Source: Tetrahymena elliotti 4EA
Taxonomy: Eukaryota > Ciliophora > Oligohymenophorea > Hymenostomatida > Tetrahymenidae
DNA length: 11,254 nt
Direction: 5' to 3'
NCBI GenBank assembly: GCA_000231825.2
Contig: JH720335.1
Location: 420,217 to 431,470, forward strand
Shown: in pieces, positions 1 to 8,600 of the stretch
How positions within the stretch are numbered: position 1 is the first letter of the stretch
Layout: every line of letters starts with the position of its first letter
Program-made: the position numbers and the translations under genes
Notes under the pieces: generated by a model
Seen by the model: only the letters and a program-made list of their open reading frames with translations
Told to the model about the DNA's origin: nothing
Database searches by the model: none

Positions 1-396
1 TATGGAAAAGCTATTTTGTTAAAATATTCTTATTCTAAAGATTTGTTTTTAAATGATAGAGTATATTTATACATTTCCTCTTTAAGCTTTTTCACCTTCT
101 TATTATTTATTTTTTTTAATAAATAATTTATCTGATCCAATCTTAAACAAAATAACTTTAATTCTTAACTCATAAAAGGCTTTAGCAATATTTAGTAAAT
201 AAAATCAGTAGTAATTAATATAGATTACTACAAAAAAGATTAAATATTGTTTTGATACAATTAAAAAAACATCTTTTTTATTTCGCAAATTATCTTTAAC
301 AAAAGGAAAATAATTTGATTTTACAATATTTTTAATATCAGTTAAAAGGTAAGCATTTTTTTCAATTTTCTGAGTGTGGGAATAAAATTTAATCAA
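1..396 (-). pseudogene. 5' part of a tandem copy of the histidine-kinase-like membrane gene (cut by window edge)
   Basis: With TAA/TAG read as Gln, the minus strand from about 299 to 1 is open in one frame. It carries peptides matched in the second copy near 4400-4700: ITTDFIYQILLKPF here against ITPDFIYELLLKPF there, and TLSFKNKSLEQEYFNKI (ATG at 74-72) against TLSFINKSLEQEYFNKI. Between 396 and about 300 a different frame reads IKFYSHTQKIEKN, again matched by IKFYFDKSKKN in the other copy. The two frames could be joined by a 31-nt GTAAAA...AAAG segment (about 294-324), which is short for this DNA. The product would be the cytoplasmic N-terminus just before the first membrane helix. The fragment leaves the window at base 1, so I cannot tell whether the rest of this copy is intact. 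Its function is inferred only from its relative. Confidence 0.5.
1..396. repeat. Direct repeat, copy 1 (5' part of duplicated gene)
   Basis: This stretch aligns collinearly with 4386-4774 in the same orientation. Shared blocks include AAAATATTCTTATTCTAAAG, AAAGGCTTTAGCAATA and ACAAAATAACTT, separated by substitutions and small indels. By eye I judge roughly 75-85% identity. It begins at the window edge, so the repeat unit probably extends left. Confidence 0.85.
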
Positions 397-1488
397 ATTT
401 TAGAATGAAATGATCTAGTTAATCTTTATTCATAGTTTAAGCCACCTATTAATAATCATTGATGAAATTTAAATTTTGTGGCCTTAAAAAGGAATTATCT
501 AGATATTTTATTTTTATTTATTCAATCATTTCAAAAATGAAAAACAAAATCGAAAAAATAGTTTTTGATTTTATTAGATTCTTTAGAATAAAAAAATTTC
601 TCTCAAAGATTAAAAATATTTCAAAATTGTTAGGTGATAATATTAAATAATAAAAAAAACTATTATTTCGAGTAGAAAAAATATCTTGACTAACCTATAG
701 AATGACATGATTTTTTTATACAAACAAACCTCCACTCTTCATTCTATTTATAGTGTTTCCCAGAAAAATGTTTAACAAATTAATATAAAAATATAAATGC
801 CTATGAAGAAGTTTATATAACTTTCAAATATTTTTTTGTTTAAAATTTTAAAAATGAAGATTTTGTTCTTTTCATTGTTGAGCATTTTTTTTTAGAAATT
901 ATTTTTTTTATTAAGAACAAATAACACCAAAACGAATGTAAATATTTAATTCCTTAACTTATTATGATACTTTTAATTTGACACTTAAGATAGTCTTTTT
1001 ACTAAATTTAAATCTAAAATAGTACCTTTCCTTATGAATTGATTAAGATGATTGTAAACTCAATTATTCTTTTCTTCGAATTCAAAAGTAATTACTTCAG
1101 TCTCTTTTTATGAAATAATTATTAATGTTCTCTTTTCACTGTCACTCTCTGATAGCTGATGGAGAGACTATTTCCAACCCCCAAACCCTTTCACACTCTC
1201 TAATTATTTCTGATAAATAAATCACTTCATTAAAATCAAATCTTTATCTATGTATGCTCATTTAAAATAAATAAATATTAAAAACTAGGGATTTACATTT
1301 GTAACATTTTTTCTCTTTTGATTCAAAATTTTAAAAATAAGATCAGGAAAGACATTTTCTTTAAGGTATTTTCAAGAATAGTTTTTTATTTAAAAATTTA
1401 TTTTAATAATGTTGATTGATGATAAAATTAAAAAAAATAAGAAGAAATAGAAATAAATAAGCAAGGTATTAATATTTATTTATTTATT
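397..1488. other. AT-rich stretch without a supportable gene
   Basis: This lies between the two kinase-like copies. On the plus strand, 462-689 is open for 75 codons (ATG to TGA in the ciliate code; Lys, Ile and Phe rich, no recognisable motif). A second plus-strand frame around 1125-1400 also stays open. In a genome with only TGA as stop, such open frames are common by chance, so I do not call them genes. A GC-richer island at about 1138-1202 is the only compositional break. I see no RNA gene with convincing boxes. Confidence 0.5.
1138..1202 (-). other. GC-richer island with G-tract on the minus strand
   Basis: Inside very AT-rich spacer, about 65 bases are close to half G+C. The minus strand contains GGGTTTGGGGGTTGG (about 1175-1189), which could form a two-layer G-quadruplex. 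It also loosely resembles the tetrahymenid telomere unit GGGGTT, though not as a regular repeat. A weak 5-bp CTCTC/GAGAG inverted repeat flanks 1145-1166. The purpose is unknown; it could be a regulatory site or part of an untranslated RNA. Confidence 0.4.
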
Positions 1489-1502
1489 TCAGAAATACCT
1501 TG
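1462..1502. repeat. Hairpin: 9-bp perfect inverted repeat, 23-nt loop
   Basis: CAAGGTATT at 1462-1470 is the exact reverse complement of AATACCTTG at 1494-1502, with an AT-rich 23-base loop. It overlaps the TGA (1491-1489, minus) that closes the last kinase-related frame, so it could lie in a 3' untranslated region. A 9-bp match at this spacing can also occur by chance in such AT-rich DNA. Confidence 0.4.
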
Positions 1503-1650
1503 AATATAAAAGATGACTTAAAAAATTTAACTTTTTACTCTTTTTTGAAATTAAATTCTTGATTTTTGTCTAAAATTTACAAATAATATTATTAATTAAT
1601 GCATTTTGTAATAAAACTATTTTATTATCTAAAATTGTTAATAAATCTAA
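1489..1650 (-). other. Possible remnant of a response-regulator receiver domain
   Basis: Just beyond the TGA at 1713-1711, one frame reads LTILDNKIVLLQNALINNI (about 1640-1580). It resembles the start of a receiver domain (hydrophobic strand, acidic pocket, N, then an ALQxxL-like helix), with one acidic residue missing and a short deletion. The frame closes with TGA at 1491-1489. A receiver at this place is what a hybrid histidine kinase would have. A GT...TTTTTTAG segment (about 1652-1727) could join it to the ATP-binding part. The match is short and could be chance. Confidence 0.25.
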
Positions 1651-1710
1651 AAAATATTCACAAAAAGCAAACAAATAATAATTAAGTTTAATTAAATAAA
1701 TTCTATATTT

Positions 1711-2673
1711 TCATTTTGCAAATTTACAGTTAAAAACTGATATCTAAAAGTCCTTTGCATCAATTTTTTCATCTATTTCCTTTTCATCAAATATTGATTT
1801 TTAAAAATCTTAGCATATTTCAATGTTAGTATCATTCAAAGAAGAATCTTGATAGTTGATAGAGAAACTTTTCTTTTCGCTTTCATAATTTGCAGATTCA
1901 AAAAATTTTGATAGTTTTTAGTTATCCTTGTTTTGTATTTAAAAATGAATTTATTTTTAAGATTAATCTTAGTTCTCTGATAGCTAACGGTCCTCGCATA
2001 TTTAAGATTCTCTAATCTCATCAAATAATTTATTTTGAAAAATCTATTTCTCACTCGAAAATAACATTTTAAAGTTCTGATAAATGTAGAAAGAAAAGCA
2101 TATTTCATCTTCTTCACAATCTATGTTCATATAATTGAAAGGAGAAGCTTTTTCTAAAATTTTTTAATTTAATTTCAATCCTATTTAAGTTGGTTTTAAC
2201 ACACTTTGAGAATTCCACATAAAATAATTAATCTTAACTTCCCTTTCAATTTTCAAAGAATCTTTAACTAAATAAATATCTTACTTAGAATAATTTAGGT
2301 ATGTATTGTTTATGACTTTAAATTCTATTAAGTTAGAGCTATTGTCACTCCCTTATATTATCTTAACTAAAAGTTTAATATATTTAAGGTTTATGATTTA
2401 TTTATTCAAGTAATCCAAGGAATTTTCTAGCAAGTTAATAAGCATTTAACATATTCTTTGCTGCTCGTTATAAATTTCAATATTTTCTTGTACATTATCC
2501 AAGTTATAAGAGTCTTCTGACTATCTATTCAATTATCTATTATTTAATTTACCACATTCATTTTCCTAAAGAAACGTCTTAGTAGCAAGGTTAATATTTT
2601 GTTAATTTCCATCATTAATATATTATTTTTTTTTGATAAATAAATTTTGATTTTATTCTTCATTCTTCTTTTG
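1711..2673 (-). other. HATPase_c-like ATP-binding domain, longest intact frame of the decayed kinase
   Basis: About 320 codons are open in the ciliate code between TGA 2676-2674 and TGA 1713-1711. Around 2400-2470 the peptide IYNEQQRICQMLINLLENSL fits the N-box helix of histidine kinase ATP-binding domains, with both Asn residues kept. IEFKVINNTYL then stands where DTGxG normally follows, without the Asp or Gly. Near 2130-2180, IGLKLNQKILEKASP corresponds to GxGLxIxxxLxxxxxP, with one glycine replaced by Lys, followed by acidic spacing and CFSFYIY, the usual last strand. The last 130 residues are rich in Q, K, S and D and read as a linker. ATP binding is unlikely with these losses. The domain call rests on motif order, not on a database match. 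Confidence 0.5.
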
Positions 2674-3568
2674 TCATATTGAAATAAAAAAATCTATATT
2701 TTGTGAAACAAAAATAGGCTAAAACATTTTTTTTAGTATTTCAATAGAGCGGATAGCTAGAATGTATTGTAGTTTACTTTTAAATTATTATGTTACTTTA
2801 ATTAAACAAAATCTTAAATATTTTTGAGATGATTAAAGGAAAGTAAGCAATAAGATTGATTCAATAAAATATTTTGAAATTAGATGACTTTCTAAAATTT
2901 TTAAGAAATTTTGATAAAATGATCTAAGTAAATGCTTTCTTTTATTTTTGATTGTTTATCATTCTTGACCATTTATTATTTTAGACCTTCATCAATGCAA
3001 ACTGAACAAACTGGATAATTTAAATAATAAAACACAACTTTAACCAGCACATCAATTTTAACATTATTTTTTAGAATATTAGCTTCAAACTCTTTTATGT
3101 TATAATTCTCTTTATCTTCTTACTAATACACTTTTTCCACTAACCTATTCAGTTTTTTATTTTTGCTTTATATTTTTTGTGAAGCAAATTTATTTGGATT
3201 ATTGTTTTTATTGTTAAATTTTGATTAAAATTTGAAAATTTTTCTTGAGCTAGTGTCAAGAGAAAGTTATAGTGACTAATCTTTGCAATTTTATTATGGA
3301 AAAAGATTTAATTAATTATGTTTATTCTTAATATTGATTGAGTGACTGAGTTATTCTTTAACAGAATTTATTTTTTTATCATACTATTTCTATTCATCAT
3401 TTATTTAGCTTACATCAATATTATAAGTCGAATTTGAAATTTACTCATCTTACAATGATTTATTATTCTTTTTGGTCATTAATCTGAATTCGTTGTAAAC
3501 ATAGCGCTCTAAAGTATCTAAATTACCATTTTAAGATAGCAGAAATTAAGCCCTTGTTGGGTTCTAAC

Positions 3569-3606
3569 CTTTGATAATTTCTCTAATCATTGAAGTTGAT
3601 ATTTAC
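3569..3606 (-). other. Putative 38-nt intron in the kinase-like gene
   Basis: The frame ending in LRDTILEIAQKN would run into TGA at 3589-3587. A GTAAATATC...ATCAAAG segment, if spliced out, joins it in phase with the next open frame (QNPTRAQFLLSQNGNLDTL). No homologue is available inside the window to test it. A frameshift mutation explains the data equally well. Confidence 0.3.
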
Positions 3607-4265
3607 TATTTTTTTAAGCAATTTCTAATATTGTGTCTCTCAAAAATTAAGTCAATAAGCTATCATCCTTAATATTATATTCTTGTTAAGCAGTTCGATT
3701 AACAAGCTCCTTTTCTATTTAATCTTTAATTGGGTCATATTTTAAAATGATTACACTTGAAGGAAGTACATCTCTAACGAATTGGTTAACTTCTCTTTCT
3801 TTTTCTTATAGCAGAAATAAATCTCTTTGATACTTCTCATTTTTATATTTCATCCATATTAGAAAACACATTGAAAAAAATAATAACCCATGAAATGAGT
3901 TAAGTTTACCAGGAAAGAAAACAGCAGAATAAGAGAAGTTCTAAAAAATGATGACAAAGGAATTTAGTATAAAATTGTTTCCAATAGATAAGATGAAATG
4001 GAAAATGTATTGCGATCCTTTATGTATTAAAAATGAGATTTAATTCCATTGAAAATTCTATTATAAATTGTTTTAAATTAAATAGGAGTATTAATTACCT
4101 GCAAATATAAACATCATATTATTTAAACTTCCTTCCGCACCAATATTTTTATCTGTCAGCATAATAAAGCCTATATTTAGAAATACAAAACAAGTGTTGT
4201 AAATAGCTACCACTACATTGAAGCTATTTTTCTTAAAATTCACAATGAACAACGATATAAATGAG

Positions 4266-4305
4266 CTTACAATACAACAGCAGAATCCTAAATATTGTTT
4301 ATTAC
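4266..4305 (-). other. Putative 40-nt intron in the kinase-like gene
   Basis: The minus strand reads TACTG, then GTAATAAAC...TTGTAAG, then CTCATTT. Removing it joins phase 2 to phase 2 and converts the ATG-4460 frame into the downstream membrane-helix frame (FVYIFY to SFISLFIVNFKKN). An acceptor 42 nt further downstream (after AAAAATAG) would also keep frame but shortens the membrane region. The acceptor is AAG rather than TAG, and the length is below that of all VPS8 introns here, so a plain frameshift remains possible. Confidence 0.35.
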
Positions 4306-4385
4306 CAGTAAAAAATGTAAACAAACAACATGGTATTGATATAATGATAAGTATCTTGCACCAACTAGAGAATATTTAGAAATAT

Positions 4386-4774
4386 TATGGAAAATCTAAT
4401 TTTATTAAAATATTCTTATTCTAAAGATTTGTTTATAAATGAAAGAGTATATTTATTCATTTCTTCTTTAGGCTTTTTAACCTTTCTTATCTTTTGTTTT
4501 AATAAATTTTGTAGATTAAATGTTAAACAAAATAACTTCAATTCATAACTCTTAAATAAAAGGCTTTAGCAATAGTTCGTAAATAAAGTCAGGAGTAATT
4601 AAAAATAAGTTGCCACAAAAATAAGTATTGTTTGATAAAATTTTTTTAAAATTTTGATATTATTCAGCAAATTAACTTAAATAAAAAGGAAATATAATTT
4701 TATTTTACAATTTTTGTAATCCTGCTAAAAACGCAAACGTTTTTTTTACTCTTGTCAAAATAAAATTTAATTAA
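4386..4774. repeat. Direct repeat, copy 2 (5' part of duplicated gene)
   Basis: Partner of bases 1-396, offset by about 4.38 kb. Similarity fades after the shared AATAAAATTTAAT near 4774, which marks the outer limit of the recognisable duplication. Relative to copy 1 it carries a 4-base insertion near 4549-4556. This throws the conserved LLLKPF frame into a TGA a few codons later, evidence of decay in this copy. Confidence 0.85.
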
Positions 4775-5676
4775 CTATTCTTAAATCCTCATAATTAATA
4801 GATAAATTGAAAATATTTATTAAATATTTGAAAATTGATTTTAAATATCCTTTATCATTCTTATTTTTATGGATAAATAAACATACTTCTGATTTATTTG
4901 TTCAAATAAATTTATCATGATTTATAATCTTTTCAAATAAAAAATAATGCAAAGATCCAAAGACTAGATAGAAATTAGTCTTCTACTTTCTTTTCTATTA
5001 ATTGATAAATTTATGAGATTGATTTCAATTTTATTTACAAAAAAGATAAATATTTGCTAGATTTCTTGCTTAGATATATTAATTTCTCATACATTATTTA
5101 GTTTAATCAAACTATGTTCCTCTCAGCTTGAGTTTATCAAAAATTTCTTGAATTTAAAATCTAACTAAAATAATACTTTTTATTATCAAGAATTAATTAG
5201 TTCTTGCTTAGAAGATTTTCTCTTCATATAAACAATAACCTTCTTCAATTTTTGATATTTATTTTTTATTAAGTGTTAGCTCATTTTTAGAATATTATTG
5301 CTATTCTGTTATTTCTCATCTTTTCTCATAGTTTTTTTAATATGAAATTAAAAATTTTTTATTCTTGATTAGGTAATTAAACAATTAGAAATGAAATTCT
5401 GAAGATGAAGAGTGTGATAGGAAATTAGATAAGACTGTGTAAAATTTAATGAATAATATATTTTTAATCAATCTTTTTTTTTAAATTATATAATTGATTA
5501 AACAAAATATCAAAACATTATTTTAAGAATAAAAATAGATAGATCTTCAACTCATTTAATTGCTTTAAGTAAAATTCATCAAAAATTTTAATTTTTTATT
5601 AGAAGTAATTTCTGTAAAATAGATGATGATTTATGTATGTATAAAACAACGTAAATTATAAACATTTATTAATTAA
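4775..5676. other. AT-rich spacer between the kinase-like copy and the VPS8 3' end
   Basis: There is no complete gene here. On the minus strand, 5329-5186 is open from ATG to TGA for 47 codons (starts MRKDEKQQNSNNILKM). The same frame downstream, interrupted by TGAs, stays largely open until it meets the homologous IKFYFDKSKKN block near 4765. This could be the eroded first exon(s) of the kinase-like gene, but with no matching copy to compare I treat it as a guess. The VPS8 3' untranslated region must occupy the right end, just left of 5677. Confidence 0.4.
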
Positions 5677-8600
5677 TCATTATTGTGAATAGATATAATC
5701 TTATGTTTCTTTTACTTTTTATTTTTTATTTTTATCAAACTTTTATAATTTCTCTAACATTTTTATTTTTGTTTGCTTAACTAAAGGTTTATCTTATACA
5801 ATAGGAGCAGAATAAGTTGTTGTTGTAGCCCACCCATTTGCTGCAGCAGCTTAGGCAGAAGCTTCATCAAGGAAAGAATCATTTTCTTCTTCCTTTTGAT
5901 TGATACGATTTGGCATGTTCTTGGTAATATTTTTACTCAAGTAATTTGTCACTAAGTTAATTCAATAAAAATGAATATTTTTTGATATAATTTTTAATTT
6001 ACAATAAATGATAGGATTTTCGATGCAAATAGGGCATGCTATTGGCTGAATAAACTCATCTACGCATTTTTTATGGAAAGTGTGGCCACAATAAAATACA
6101 ATAGTTTCAGTGTTTTAGAATTCCTGTTAATTAGCTTTAATTTGTTTTTCACAAAATTGACAAACTGTATAATCAGGTAATTAAGATCCACTCAACCCTT
6201 TATTCTGTAAATAATTTTTATTTATATAAGTTAAAATTAAATAGTTTTTTTACTTTAATTTTAATATAGTTTTCTTATATCTATAGCATATGGTCTTGCA
6301 AGATCTACTTAGCAGTTGTATGAGCACTAGTCAAAAATTCAAAGCTTTATTTAAAGTGTTCGTTTGTTTGAAGGAAAGCTTTCAATGGTATGTCTTAATA
6401 GTTAGAATTTATTCTCTACATTTACAAATTTAATAAAAATTAAATCATTTTTTTAAAATGTAAAATTACATCAAGAACATCATTTAAATTAATGTTAATA
6501 GCCATGGCTTCTAATAATTCTGAGACTATTTAAGTAGAAACAGTTTATAAATTCTAGTCTTAAGGAGAGGTCAAAGTTGAGATGCCTATTTCCTAAACAA
6601 CTATCTAATCAAACATTGTGAACCATAATGACTAATTATTAAATAAAAAATAATTATACTCTTAAAAATATAATTTCAATTTAATTTACATCGTTAGAAT
6701 CATCTTCTTTTTATGCTTGGCAGCATATTTCCATGCCTTTTTTGAGATTATGCTAAATGGTTTTAACTAAAGTTTAATTTAAATTAACTGAGTCAGGAGA
6801 GTAATTTTTGAGATATTCCTTCCAGCATTATTGTATAATTTAAAGCTAAATATTTAGAGCTTCTGTAAAGTTACCATTTCTTTAGTTAAGATAAACTTAA
6901 GCATCAAGAACTTTATATTCTTTACAATATTACAATGCTTAATCTATAGGATACTGCTCTCTTTCTTTTAGTGCTTAAATGACCATTTAAGGTTTTCTCT
7001 AGCACAACAATTTTATGTACATATTCTTAATTTCATCAGTGACAGCTAAATTTATATAAAATTAATTGATTAAGCATTAAAGAATATTAAAATGTTTACT
7101 TTTATCCTATTCATTTACGAATTCTTCTAAAATAGCTAATTAATCATCTGGATATTGATCTAGCTAAAGGATAATATCTCTTTACTAATCACTGAAGTAT
7201 TTTTTAATCAAGATTTTGGCTTTGTATTAATCTAACTTGACAAGTTCTTTAATTTTTTTGACAACAATATTCTTTAAATCTTAAACGTTAGCTTGCTAGT
7301 TCTCAAAGACTTATTCTATCCACTCAAATATTCTTGTTTGAATCAAAGGATTTCTGCATTCATAATATAAATCAAAGCATTTTTTGTAATTCTTTTAGAA
7401 ATTATACAAAAAGCAACAAGCTTCAGTGCTTTTTTTGTTAAATAAACATGAATTTTTATTAAAAATTAAAAAATAATATTTACAATTCACTGAGCTCAGT
7501 TTATTAAATTAAGTTAGATAAAACTAAAGGATTTTTTATTTCTGGTATGAGAGTTCTCAAGATGTTAATTAAAAAAGCATTTCTGACAATACACTTTTTA
7601 TGGTATTTTTAAGTGTCAGTCAAAAATAAACCTTGCTCTAACATTATGTTTTATTTAACTCTTTCTTCATGGCTGAGCACTTCAGCATCTAAGCCAAGCA
7701 TTTTTTATTCAAAATAATTAAATATTTTTGGATTTTCTATCAAGAAGTTAACAATCTCGATTTACTTGTCAATATTGAAAGGATAAGATTAAAGTTCTAA
7801 AACTCTACTGAAAAATACATTATTCAAATGCTCAAGAACTACTATCTCCTATTTTTTATCTTCTGGACTTTTGGATGACTTTTAAACTTACTCTATTTCA
7901 GAATCTTTATTTTTAAGTAAGATAGTGAGTATTCTTTAGTATGGCATATATTATGGAGTGACCTTGTCTTATTAGAATATGTTATATTTTGTTATATCCA
8001 CTCCATCAACATCAATACGAAAAATTTCAAAATTATTCATTATTATAGCTTGTACTCTTTGTTTGAAAAGAATAAAAATTATGTCAAGAGTTATTTTTCT
8101 ATCAATTTGAAGTAGACTTTGTAAATTTTCCATCTAAAAAACAAACAAAATTAGATTTCTCAACATCAAAGGATAAATTTTTTCTTCAATTTTGCTACCA
8201 TCTATCATGATCCCAGAGAAAGACTACTAAATATACCTATTATTATTATATTATTATTTTAACAAAGAGTAATAATTCTTTATATCAAAATTACCATAAA
8301 ACTTTCATTCCAAATTTTCTCTCTTATTCTCTTTTTTCAAAACCTCTCTAGTATCTACCAAAGAGCTTCACAAGAGGAGTGAGAAAATCACCAGACTTAG
8401 CACAGATATAAATTAATGCATTATATAAATCATATTCCATACACATAACAAGTAGAGGCGAAATATCTAAATTTGTAAGATCTAAATTCAAAATGAGCTT
8501 CTAAAGCACGTCGTACCTTCCTTTTGAAGAATAGAAATTCATAATAACTTTTAAGTATTCATTTGGAACATGCCTTAACTTAGAATGCTCTATAAAAGTC

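Larger units (their letters stand above)
1489..4774 (-). pseudogene. Decayed hybrid sensor histidine kinase-like gene
   Basis: Domains occur in family order. A frame from ATG 4460-4458 (TLSFINKSLEQEYFNKIRF) leads into hydrophobic segments and continues in another frame to about 3587 with more membrane helices, then KYKNEKYQRDLF and VRDVLPSSVII. A third frame (about 3568-2757) reads a HisKA-like helix (LKNIQDFVQLKQHNNLKVN). After a shift, the HATPase_c-like part (to TGA 1713-1711) has the N-box NLLENSLDYL, a G2-like IGLKLNQKILEKASP and the terminal strand CFSFYIY. The usual phosphoacceptor His position reads ISQKF, and the DxG motif is absent. Breaks: frame changes near 4300, 3590 and 2757, an in-frame TGA at 2676-2674, and a TGA just before a receiver-like stub. 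GT-AG segments of 40 nt (4266-4305) and 38 nt (3569-3606) could repair the first two, but the others have no convincing intron. I infer a pseudogene; a transcribed pseudokinase is the alternative. Confidence 0.55.

Noticed and set aside
462..689. 75-codon plus-strand frame in the ciliate code
   Set aside because: Composition is almost only Lys, Ile, Phe, Asn and Ser, with no motif. Frames this long are expected by chance when only TGA stops translation.
721..735. Similarity to the Tetrahymena chromosome breakage sequence (TAAACCAACCTCTTT)
   Set aside because: Only 10 of 15 positions match and there is a mismatch inside the conserved core. That site tolerates little variation, and no telomere repeat is nearby.
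1150..1215. C/D-box snoRNA-like arrangement (CTGATGG ... TCTGAT)
   Set aside because: The C box deviates from RTGATGA and there is no terminal stem.
1836..2117. 93-codon minus-strand frame from MKKMKYAFLST
   Set aside because: It overlaps the HATPase_c-like frame on the same strand in another phase, has a biased basic composition and is open only by chance.
2665..2777. A 113-nt GT-AG intron that would remove both the frameshift near 2757 and the TGA at 2676-2674
   Set aside because: Phases fit, but it would delete NYNTFQ and IEILKKMFQPIFVSQNIDFF, which match the expected linker between HisKA and HATPase_c. Decay explains the data better, though RNA data could overturn this.
4058..4098. 41-nt GT...TAG segment after FIFAG
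   Set aside because: Splicing it would put the next membrane helix out of frame, while reading straight through is open and continues the helix pattern.
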